A stretch of DNA of 5,383 bases from assembly GCA_016935045.1 (NCBI GenBank), contig JAFGRS010000091.1:1-5383 (forward strand), written 5' to 3'. The notes beneath the pieces were generated by a model, which had not been told where the DNA came from, searched no databases, and was given only the letters and a program-made list of their open reading frames with translations. The DNA is from Lentisphaeria bacterium (GTDB lineage: Bacteria; Verrucomicrobiota; Lentisphaeria; Oligosphaerales; JAFGRS01). The translations under genes and the position numbers were made by a program. Below, in pieces: positions 1 through 5,383 of the stretch. The first letter of the stretch is position 1. Every line of letters begins with the position of its first letter.

Positions 1-74
1 CCCGCCAGGAAGCGAACACCCGGGACGGCGTCCTCTTCCTCGGCGTGACCCTGCGGGCCGAGATCCGCGGCTGA
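1..74 (+). CDS. 3' end of an unidentified protein-coding gene
   Basis: The window opens inside a reading frame that runs from base 3 to a TGA at 72-74 and gives 23 residues ending in LFLGVTLRAEIRG. By hand count, 22 of the 23 sense codons end in G or C, matching the strong third-position GC of the recognised genes here, so this looks like a genuine coding tail. The alternation of hydrophobic and polar residues (VLFLGVTLRAEI) would suit a terminal beta-strand. That is too little to name a family or function. The gene is on the same strand as the sulfatase and ends 166 bases before its start codon, so the two could be co-transcribed, but nothing in the sequence decides this. Confidence 0.6.
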   Translation, partial: RQEANTRDGVLFLGVTLRAEIRG

Positions 75-187
75 CGCGCGGGCGGCGCCGCCAGAGTGAG
101 GCGCATGGCGCAGTCCGTGCCCCCGAGCCGCCCCACCGCGCGGTTAGGACACACGCCCAGGCAGGGACATGGGCACGGGCACGGGGA

Positions 188-208
188 GGGGGCTCCGAGG
201 CTGCCCCC
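188..208 (+). other. GC-only hairpin in the sulfatase leader
   Basis: GGGGGC at 188-193 can pair perfectly with GCCCCC at 203-208 around a 9-base loop, giving six G:C pairs. It ends about 14 bases before the ribosome binding site of the sulfatase. No T-run follows, so it is not a standard intrinsic terminator for the upstream gene. It could be an mRNA leader structure or a chance outcome of the GC-rich sequence. The rest of the 75-240 gap holds a perfect palindrome GGCGGCGCCGCC at 81-92, just after the upstream stop, and a direct repeat GGGCAC GGGCAC at 171-182. I see no convincing promoter there. Confidence 0.3.
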
Positions 209-222
209 GTCTGTGATGGGTC

Positions 223-230
223 AAGGTGAG
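223..230 (+). promoter_or_regulatory. Ribosome binding site that favours ATG 241 for the sulfatase
   Basis: AAGGTGAG resembles a Shine-Dalgarno sequence and lies 10 bases before ATG 241. In-frame GTG codons at 226 and 235 are alternatives, but the first lies inside this motif and the second is only 4 bases from it. Starting at 241 gives the usual sulfatase opening, with hydrophobic strand VVVIV then ADD only a few residues from the N-terminus. Confidence 0.55.
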
Positions 231-240
231 GGTTGTGCGG

Positions 241-1641
241 ATGCGACCGAACGTTGTGGTGATCGTCGCGGATGATCTGGGGTACGGCGACCTGGGCTGT
301 TTCGGCAATCCCCGGGTGCGCACGCCGTGCCTGGATGCCCTTGCGGGCGAAGGTCTGCGGCTGACGCAGCACTATGCCGGCTCCCCCATGTGCGCGCCTT
401 CCCGGGCCGCGCTGTTGACCGGCAGGGACTCCCACCGCGCCGGCGCCATCGACGTGCCGGAGAACCGGGGCCTGGACCGCATCGCCCTCTGTCACCCCAC
501 CATGGCGGACCTCCTCGCAGGCGCCGGCTACGCCACCGGGCTGGTCGGGAAGTGGCACAACGGCGCCATCGACCCCCGTTTCCACCCGAACCGCCGCGGG
601 TTCGCGGAATTCGCCGGGTTCCAGGGCGGCCTGATGGACTACTGGCAGTGGTGCATCCAGCACAACGGAAGCTACCGCCGCGGGGACGGCCGTTACCTCA
701 CCGACGTGTTCACCGCCGAGGCCGTGGACTTCATCCGCGGGCATCGCCGGGAACCGTTCCTCCTCTGGCTCGCCTACAACGCGCCGCACACCCCGCTGCA
801 GGCGCCCGAACCCGAGTTGGCGGAGTTCGCCGGGGCGGACTGTCCGACCCGGGCCGTGCGCACGATCTACGCCATGAACCGGCGCCTGGACAGCGGAATC
901 GGGCACATCCTCGAAACCCTCGATGCGGAGGGTCTCTCGGCCGACACCATCGTGCTGTTCGTCAGCGACAACGGGCCCATGTTCGTGGGCACGGGTGAGG
1001 ACTGCACCCGGCGGGACAACGGTGTATTCAGCGGCAGCAAGGGTGACGTTCTGGAGGGCGGCATCCGGGTCCCGGGCATCGTGCGCTGGCCCGCGGGTCT
1101 GCCGGCGGGGGGAGAAGTGCGCGCTCTGGTCCACTTCGTCGACTGGCTGCCGACGTTGCTGAGCTGCTGCGGCGTGGCCATCCCGGACGGCCTCGACGGC
1201 CAGGACGCGGCCCCCCTGCTGCGGGGCGAGCCCCGCCCGCAACCCACGCGCTTCTGGCAGTGGAACCGCTACCAACCCGTGCCCTGCTGCAACGCGGCCG
1301 TGCGCCAGGACGACTGGAAGCTCTACTGGCCCGCCATCCCCGAAGCCCTCCGCAAGCTCCCCGAAGACAATCGCCTCTCGGAGGAGGTGCGCATGCGCCC
1401 CGAAAGCGTCCACGACATCACCCGCACCCCCATCGAACGCAGCATCCCGCCCCCCGGCCAACCTCGCCTCTTCCACATCGGCAACGATCCCGGGGAACAT
1501 CATGACCTGGCCGCCACATGCCCGGACGTCGCCGCGCGCCTCAGAATACGCCTGGAAACCTGGTTCGAACAGGTCGAGGCCGAACGCCGCGCGCTCCCCG
1601 AGGAGATGCGCGGATACGCCGCCTCCCTCGGCGCGGAGTAG
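241..1641 (+). CDS. Formylglycine-dependent sulfatase (alkaline phosphatase superfamily, arylsulfatase type)
   Basis: Predicted to hydrolyse sulfate esters, probably on a sulfated glycan; the actual substrate cannot be read from the sequence. The 466-residue product has the full sulfatase set. ADD at 10-12 supplies metal ligands near the N-terminus. CAPSR at 51-55 is the Cys-type C-x-P-S-R signature in which the cysteine becomes formylglycine, followed by LTGR. GKWH at 103-106 supplies Lys and His (the common next residue Leu is Asn here). APHTP follows with His183, then SDNG with metal ligands Asp243 and Asn244, and GSKGDVLEGGIRVP with Lys267. The C-terminal part holds WKLYW and the usual LF...NDPGE segment at 410-419. 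About 45 residues, rich in Pro and charged residues, separate these last two motifs. No signal peptide is visible because the first strand starts at residue 5, and there are 12 cysteines, so a cytoplasmic location is likely unless the annotated start is wrong. Maturation requires a formylglycine-generating enzyme or anSME, not present here. Stop is TAG; ATG 241 was chosen on the ribosome binding site and family N-terminus. Confidence 0.95.
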   Translation: MRPNVVVIVADDLGYGDLGCFGNPRVRTPCLDALAGEGLRLTQHYAGSPMCAPSRAALLTGRDSHRAGAIDVPENRGLDRIALCHPTMADLLAGAGYATGLVGKWHNGAIDPRFHPNRRGFAEFAGFQGGLMDYWQWCIQHNGSYRRGDGRYLTDVFTAEAVDFIRGHRREPFLLWLAYNAPHTPLQAPEPELAEFAGADCPTRAVRTIYAMNRRLDSGIGHILETLDAEGLSADTIVLFVSDNGPMFVGTGEDCTRRDNGVFSGSKGDVLEGGIRVPGIVRWPAGLPAGGEVRALVHFVDWLPTLLSCCGVAIPDGLDGQDAAPLLRGEPRPQPTRFWQWNRYQPVPCCNAAVRQDDWKLYWPAIPEALRKLPEDNRLSEEVRMRPESVHDITRTPIERSIPPPGQPRLFHIGNDPGEHHDLAATCPDVAARLRIRLETWFEQVEAERRALPEEMRGYAASLGAE

Positions 1642-1720
1642 CGGACAACGGATATCCGACCCGGCACGCAGGGCCGTTGCAGGATCGGCGCCCGGCTGCC
1701 CGCCGCCATGGCGCTGGGGC

Positions 1721-1766
1721 CGGTCGTCCTCGACCGCACCCCCCGTGACGGAGGCATTGGTTTTTT
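1721..1766 (+). terminator. Weak candidate terminator downstream of the sulfatase
   Basis: CGGTCG (1721-1726) pairs perfectly with CGACCG (1731-1736) across a TCCT loop. A second small hairpin, CCG-TGA-CGG at 1743-1751, can be extended by flanking C and G residues. A run of six T occurs at 1761-1766, the longest T-run in the window. The T-run sits about 9 bases beyond the second hairpin and 24 beyond the first, which is further than in a textbook intrinsic terminator. It is therefore only a possible end for the sulfatase transcript. Confidence 0.25.
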
Positions 1767-1964
1767 CGCGGGGCGACGAACGCTTCCGTGCCGCGCGTGT
1801 CCCAAGAGTGCGGCAGGGAGCTGGGCAGGAAGGGACGGATGGGACATGGTAAGGTTGGGAGGAGCCCGCGGGCGATCGCGGATTCTGATTGTATTGTCTG
1901 GATGCCAGGCTGCGGGCCGGGCGGCGGGTCGGCAGTGGGGCTGTGTTTTTGGCAGGCCGCCTTT

Positions 1965-1970
1965 GAGGAG
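1965..1970 (+). promoter_or_regulatory. Strong Shine-Dalgarno for the M60 peptidase, fixing ATG 1977
   Basis: GAGGAG lies six bases upstream of ATG 1977. The same frame stays open upstream to an ATG at 1788. The added 63 residues look non-coding, however, and would bury the hydrophobic signal sequence inside the protein. The motif plus the signal peptide settle the start at 1977. Confidence 0.8.
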
Positions 1971-1976
1971 CAGGGC

Positions 1977-4214
1977 ATGGTTTCGACAGGGTGGTTGACA
2001 GGCATTGCGGTGGCGCTGTGCACGGTTTCCCGCGCCCTGGCCGCCGGGGACGCGGCCGGGGCTCACGGCGCCGACCGGCGGGAGCTGCTGGCGGGCGTCG
2101 AGGAGATTGCGGCACCGGGCATTCCGGGGCCGGTGTGTGTGGTGGGACCGCAGGCCTTCTGCGTTGTGTCCTGCCATTCGGACGGGGTGCCCGCGGCCGT
2201 GGTGGCGGCCGGGACTGCCGGGCAGGGCCGGGTGGTCGCCTTCGGCCACAACGGTTACATGAACGAGAAAGCCCTGGCAACGGCGGATACCGGCAGGCTC
2301 GTCAGCAACGCCCTGCGCTGGAGCAGCCGCAACCCCGCGCCCCACGTGCTCGTCATCCAGGCCGACGCGATGGCCGAATTCCTCCTCGGACAGGGTTTCG
2401 CCGTGCAGCGCGCGAACGTTGCCGACGCGGCGGCGCGCATCGCGGACGCCCAAGCCGTCTGCATCGACTCCCACGCCATCGGCAACCAGCCGCTCGGGGA
2501 CGCCATCGCCCGGCATGTCGAGGCGGGCGGGGGACTGGTCACATTCGCCACCGGATGGGGCTGGGTGCAGCTCAACCCCGGCAAGGCCATCAACCGGGAC
2601 TTCGCGGCTAATGCCATCCTGGCCCGGGCCGGCATCGCCTTCTCGGCCGCCATGAGCAAGCGGACCTCTGCCCAGGGGTTCGCCGCCACGGACGATGGTG
2701 GACCCTATGTCCAGGCCGGGGCCGCGCTGGATGCCCTTCTGGGGCAGGCGGATGGCACCGTCACCATGTCCAAGGAGGAGATGAAGCAGGCCTCCACCAT
2801 CATCACGCAGGCGGCACGAGCCGTACACGTGGACGACACCACCTTCCGGCCACGGATCGAGGCACTCCTCGACCGCCAGGAGGCGCCCATCGTGCCGACG
2901 CGGGCCAATCCCGTCCGCGACAGCGACGGACTGGCGCGTCTCGTCGTGGCCCTGCTCACGGAACGTCTGCGGCAGATGCCCGCCGCGGAGATCACGGCGC
3001 ATCCGGCGGCGAAGGAATTCCCGGGCGAAGTGCCCGCGGATGCGGCGCGGGTACGGGAGACGATCTCCGTGGATACCTCCGTGCCCCGCTGGCACAGCAC
3101 CGGGCTCTATGCCGCACCCGGGGAGGCAGTCACGCTGGTGGTCCCCGAGCCGGCGGCGGGGAAGGGATTGCTGCTGCGCATCGGCGCCCACCGTGACGGC
3201 ATCTGGCCACGTTCGGAATGGTGGCGTTATCCGGAGATTACGCGCACCTTTGCCGTCGCCGGTCCGCGCACCGTGGGAGCATGTGCCTTTGGTGGCCTGG
3301 TCTACCTGGAAGTGCCTGATGGCTGTGACCTGGGTGTCATCGAAGTTGCGTTCGAAGGGGCCGTTCCGGCGCCCCTGTACCGTCGTGGGCAGACGGACCT
3401 GCGCGAGTGGCGCGAGAGCATTCGCCTGCGCCCGGGGCCCTGGGCGGAAATCGGGAGCGGCAAGGTGATTCTGACGGTCCCCGCGGCGAACGTCCGGGAC
3501 CTTGACGATCCCGAGGAGCTGATGGCGTTCTGGGATGGGGTCCTCGACGCCTGTGCCGACCTGGCTGTCATCGGCCGCGAGCGGAAGAGCCCCGAGCGGT
3601 ATGTGACCGACGTGCAGATCTCGGTGGGGTACATGCACTCGGGGTACCCGATCATGACCTTCCTCGATGTCGCGCCGCGCTTCGTCGACGTGGCCGATCT
3701 GCGCGGCAAGGGGAACTGGGGCATGTTCCACGAGATGGGGCACAATCATCAGAGCGGGGACTGGACGTTCGGCGGGACGGTCGAGGTCACGGTGAACCTG
3801 TTCTCGCTGTACGTGCTCGAACAGTGCTGCCCCGGCGCCCCCGTGCTCGGCGGGGCCTTGCCGGAGAACCGGATCAAGCGTACCCGGAAACATATCCTCG
3901 AAGACAAGGCTTCCTTCGATGCCTGGAAACGGGACCCCTTCACGGGCCTGGTGATGTACATCCAGCTCCGCGAGGCATTCGGCTGGGACGCCTACAAGCG
4001 CGTTTTCGCGGAGTACCGCTCCCTCCCCAAAGACCAGAAGCCGGCGGACGACGACGCGAAGCGGGACCAATGGCTGATGCGCTTCTCGCGCACCGTGGGC
4101 CGCAACCTGGGACCGTTCTTCGAGGCCTGGGGCGTGCCGACCTCGGAAGAGGCCCGACGGGCCGTCGCCGAATTGCCCGTCTGGATGCCCGATGACTTCC
4201 CGCCACAGCAGTGA
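1977..4214 (+). CDS. Secreted M60-family zinc metallopeptidase with TCAF-like N-terminal region
   Basis: Predicted 745-residue extracytoplasmic gluzincin protease; characterised bacterial M60 members attack mucins and other O-glycoproteins, so a host- or algal-type glycoprotein is the likely substrate (inference). Residues 1-22 form a signal peptide with hydrophobic core ITGIAVAL-like sequence and an ALA-A cleavage site; the n-region has no Lys or Arg, which is unusual. Residues about 30-100 (LLAGVEEI, PGIPGP, GRVVAFGHNGYM) resemble the N-terminal region of animal TCAF proteins. Residues about 105-225, with the GWGW motif at 193-196, look like a class I glutamine-amidotransferase-like fold, without an evident catalytic triad. 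A helical linker of about 230-365 follows. The M60 domain starts near WHSTGLYAAPGE (372 on), continues through FGGLVYLEVP and carries the zinc site HEMGH at 585-589 (zinc His585 and His589, catalytic Glu586). The third ligand Glu603 sits in TVEVTVNLFSLY, a spacing of HEXXH-x13-E. The C-terminus FFEAWGVP...LPVWMP is typical of the family, so the protein looks complete. I see no separate carbohydrate-binding module. Confidence 0.93.
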   Translation: MVSTGWLTGIAVALCTVSRALAAGDAAGAHGADRRELLAGVEEIAAPGIPGPVCVVGPQAFCVVSCHSDGVPAAVVAAGTAGQGRVVAFGHNGYMNEKALATADTGRLVSNALRWSSRNPAPHVLVIQADAMAEFLLGQGFAVQRANVADAAARIADAQAVCIDSHAIGNQPLGDAIARHVEAGGGLVTFATGWGWVQLNPGKAINRDFAANAILARAGIAFSAAMSKRTSAQGFAATDDGGPYVQAGAALDALLGQADGTVTMSKEEMKQASTIITQAARAVHVDDTTFRPRIEALLDRQEAPIVPTRANPVRDSDGLARLVVALLTERLRQMPAAEITAHPAAKEFPGEVPADAARVRETISVDTSVPRWHSTGLYAAPGEAVTLVVPEPAAGKGLLLRIGAHRDGIWPRSEWWRYPEITRTFAVAGPRTVGACAFGGLVYLEVPDGCDLGVIEVAFEGAVPAPLYRRGQTDLREWRESIRLRPGPWAEIGSGKVILTVPAANVRDLDDPEELMAFWDGVLDACADLAVIGRERKSPERYVTDVQISVGYMHSGYPIMTFLDVAPRFVDVADLRGKGNWGMFHEMGHNHQSGDWTFGGTVEVTVNLFSLYVLEQCCPGAPVLGGALPENRIKRTRKHILEDKASFDAWKRDPFTGLVMYIQLREAFGWDAYKRVFAEYRSLPKDQKPADDDAKRDQWLMRFSRTVGRNLGPFFEAWGVPTSEEARRAVAELPVWMPDDFPPQQ

Positions 4215-4277
4215 CGCCGGGGGCCGGCCGGCGCGGCGCTCGAGCGCTCCAACCGCCTGCGCGTCGGGGGCATGCGT

Positions 4278-4300
4278 CCTGCGGCGGCTCTCGCCGCGGG
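4278..4300 (+). other. Strong hairpin downstream of the M60 gene
   Basis: GCGGCG (4281-4286) pairs perfectly with CGCCGC (4292-4297) over a 5-base loop. The stem extends outward by T-G, C-G and C-G pairs to nine pairs. It lies 63 bases after the peptidase stop with no T-run, so it could serve as a Rho-assisted 3' end or mRNA stabiliser, or be fortuitous in such GC-rich DNA. Confidence 0.3.
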
Positions 4301-4491
4301 TGGTGAACGTCGAAGGCATCGGCCCGGGCGCTCGGCTTCCGGACCTGGACAGGCCGGAGGAGACGGTACGCCTGATTCCCGCCGTGCCGGCGTTGGTCCG
4401 CGACCCGGATGCCCCGGATGCCGCGCGCCGGGGCCGTCGGACGGTCCCGGGGCAGGGCGCGCCGCCGGCAGGCCGTGACCATGACCGAGCT

Positions 4492-4497
4492 GAGGAG
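4492..4497 (+). promoter_or_regulatory. Shine-Dalgarno deciding the HAD phosphatase start
   Basis: GAGGAG directly abuts ATG 4498, leaving no spacer, but lies six bases before the in-frame GTG 4504. That is the same motif and spacing as for the M60 gene upstream. This favours initiation at GTG 4504, with ATG 4498 as a close alternative only two residues longer. Confidence 0.6.
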
Positions 4498-4503
4498 ATG
4501 TCC

Positions 4504-5383
4504 GTGTCCCTGACCCCACGCCATCCAGGTCCCGGCCCGGGTCCCGTTCGGCTCCTCGTCGTGGACGTGGACGGCACCCTGTTGACATCCGGCAAGCGGC
4601 TGACCGCGGCGGCCGCGGAAGCCGTCGTTGCCGCGCGCGAGGCCGGGTTGGCGGTGACGTTGGCGACCGGCCGGATGGTCGAGGCGGTCGCCCACTGGAT
4701 CCGCGATCTGGGGCTGCGGACGCCGCAGATCGGCAACAACGGAGCCGATATCCTGGACCCGGTGACCGGGCTACGCCTGCTGCACATCGCCATGGCGCCC
4801 GCCGCCGTCGGCCTGCTGCTGCGCTTTGCCCGCCGCCACGATTGCCTGCCGGTGCTGTTCTCGGGGGCCAGGGTACTGGCCGCGGAGCGGCGGGACGACC
4901 TCTGGCTGATCGAGCGCAACAACGAGCCGGTGGAACTCGTGTCGTGGGAGGAACTGCTCCGGCCCGACCGTGAAGTCGAGAAGGCCCTCTACCTGGATCG
5001 GCGCCATCCGGAGCGCCTGCCGCCGCTGCGTTCCCGGCTCCTGGGGGAGATTGCCGACGGGGAGCCCGTCCCCTTCGACGCCCAGATCACCGAGCCCGGC
5101 ATCCTCAATTTCTGCCATCCCCGGGCGACCAAGATCGAGGCCGTGCGCTGGCTGTGCGGCCATCTGGGCATTGCCTTGTCGGAGGTTGCCGCGGTGGGGG
5201 ACGGGGAAAACGACGCGGCGCTGCTCGGCGGCGTCGGTCTCGGCATCGCCATGGGCAACGCGGCGCCGCCGACCCGCGCCGCTGCCGCGGTTACGGTGGC
5301 GGACAACGACCACGGCGGCGTGGTCCAGGCCATCCGCGAGGTCGTGCTGCCGCGCGCCGGGCTTGCGGCAGCGTCCACGGGGA
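4504..5383 (+). CDS. Cof-type HAD-IIB phosphatase, 3' end cut by the window
   Basis: Predicted cytoplasmic Mg-dependent phosphatase of the haloacid dehalogenase superfamily, subfamily IIB (Cof/YidA-like). Members typically remove phosphate from sugar phosphates or related metabolites; the exact substrate is unknown. All four HAD motifs are visible in the 293 residues present. Motif I DVDGT has nucleophile Asp21 and acid/base Asp23. Motif II is LATGR with Thr55. Motif III Lys210 lies in ATKIEAV. Motif IV GDGENDAALL has Asp233 and Asp237 for magnesium. The roughly 120 residues between motifs II and III (about 80-200) are the C2-type cap that selects substrate. The end AIREVVLPRAG lies well past motif IV, so only a short tail is likely missing. 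The N-terminus before the first strand has a flexible Pro/Gly run (PGPGPGP at about 10-16), longer than usual. The gene follows the peptidase by about 290 bp on the same strand. The reading frame stays open far upstream, so a longer N-terminus cannot be excluded. Confidence 0.92.
   Translation, partial: MSLTPRHPGPGPGPVRLLVVDVDGTLLTSGKRLTAAAAEAVVAAREAGLAVTLATGRMVEAVAHWIRDLGLRTPQIGNNGADILDPVTGLRLLHIAMAPAAVGLLLRFARRHDCLPVLFSGARVLAAERRDDLWLIERNNEPVELVSWEELLRPDREVEKALYLDRRHPERLPPLRSRLLGEIADGEPVPFDAQITEPGILNFCHPRATKIEAVRWLCGHLGIALSEVAAVGDGENDAALLGGVGLGIAMGNAAPPTRAAAAVTVADNDHGGVVQAIREVVLPRAGLAAASTG

Larger units (their letters stand above)
1642..1976. other. 335-bp intergenic region between sulfatase and M60 peptidase
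   Basis: No credible gene lies here: open frames exist in several phases, but their products are Arg/Gly/Pro-rich and resemble no family I know. Structures seen are a perfect palindrome CGGATATCCG at 1649-1658, eight bases after the sulfatase stop, a perfect hairpin at 1721-1736 and a T6 tract at 1761-1766. Further along are GCGATCGC at 1872-1879, a locally AT-richer patch around 1881-1898 and a T5 tract at 1946-1950. The AT-richer patch is the likeliest place for a promoter of the peptidase gene, but I could not match a convincing pair of -35 and -10 boxes. The gap size argues for a separate promoter for the downstream gene. Confidence 0.5.
4215..4503. other. GC-rich gap between M60 peptidase and HAD phosphatase, partly coding-like
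   Basis: The first half carries palindromes: GCCGGCCGGC at 4223-4232, GCGCTCGAGCGC at 4236-4247 and a hairpin at 4278-4300, all without a T-run. From about 4285 to 4497 the frame in phase with the phosphatase gene is uninterrupted and has coding-like base periodicity. My hand count over 71 codons gives about 89, 59 and 82 percent GC at positions 1, 2 and 3. The translation (for example VVNVEGIGPGARLPDLD) has a balanced composition, unlike the Arg/Gly/Pro shadows in the other frames, but I recognise no family. This may be an N-terminal extension of the phosphatase gene, the remnant of a decayed gene, or chance. An in-frame ATG at 4192 overlaps the peptidase stop and GTG codons lie at 4300 and 4303. 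None has a good ribosome binding site. Confidence 0.4.

Noticed and set aside
105..275. Small open frame of 56 codons with an HGHGHG run, overlapping the sulfatase start
   Set aside because: Weak ribosome binding site, low-complexity product, and the His-Gly run simply reflects the GGGCAC direct repeat. No family resemblance.
1872..1879. GCGATCGC octamer, identical to the HIP1 repeat of cyanobacteria
   Set aside because: I noted it only in this gap, the gene content does not suggest a cyanobacterium, and GC-rich palindromes arise often here.
1855..1897. Possible sigma-70 promoter (TTGGGA with an AT-rich patch downstream)
   Set aside because: No -10-like hexamer lies at 16-18 bases from the -35-like element, so the pair does not hold up.
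1788..1976. 63-codon upstream extension of the M60 reading frame
   Set aside because: The added residues are not coding-like and would place the signal sequence internally. ATG 1977 has GAGGAG six bases upstream.
4272..4478. Open frame of 68 codons between the peptidase and the phosphatase
   Set aside because: Arg/Gly/Pro-rich translation with the wrong base periodicity. The coding-like phase of this DNA is the one shared with the phosphatase.
4481..4513. Ten-residue open frame (MTELRRCPCP) overlapping the phosphatase start, considered as a leader peptide
   Set aside because: No ribosome binding site, no attenuator structure around it and no run of regulatory codons; likely chance.
1500..4922. 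Antisense open frame of 1140 codons on the minus strand
   Set aside because: It is the reverse shadow of the M60 and HAD genes in GC-rich DNA. Its translation is rich in Arg, Pro and Gly with no recognisable domain, and both sense-strand genes have complete catalytic motifs.

Overview
This 5.4-kb window is very GC-rich and all recognisable genes lie on the + strand: the tail of an unidentified gene, a sulfatase, a secreted M60-type zinc metallopeptidase and a HAD-IIB sugar-phosphate-type phosphatase that runs off the right edge. A formylglycine-type sulfatase, a TCAF-like M60 peptidase and very high third-position GC together suggest a glycan/glycoprotein-degrading bacterium, most plausibly of the PVC group (Planctomycetota, Kiritimatiellota/Lentisphaerota, Verrucomicrobiota). 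That assignment is an inference from gene content. No rRNA, tRNA or marker gene is present to confirm it.

Layout: 1-74 is the last 23 codons of an unrecognised CDS. 75-240 is a leader with a GC hairpin and the ribosome binding site of the sulfatase. 241-1641 encodes a 466-residue sulfatase with a complete active-site set but no signal peptide. 1642-1976 is a 335-bp gap with small inverted repeats, a T6 tract and a strong Shine-Dalgarno. 1977-4214 encodes a 745-residue secreted M60 peptidase with a signal peptide, a TCAF-like N-terminal region, a glutamine-amidotransferase-like fold region and a HEMGH zinc site. 4215-4503 is a GC-rich gap with strong palindromes whose second half looks coding in phase with the next gene. 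4504-5383 encodes a Cof-type HAD phosphatase, nearly complete.

Functionally, the peptidase would act outside the cytoplasm on glycoproteins (mucin-like substrates are known for the family) and the sulfatase would remove sulfate esters from glycans. The phosphatase could act on intracellular sugar phosphates. The gaps of 335 bp and about 290 bp do not suggest a tight operon, so this is a thematic neighbourhood rather than a proven pathway. I see no mobile element, CRISPR array or clear novel system. The least explained part is the coding-like stretch upstream of the phosphatase.
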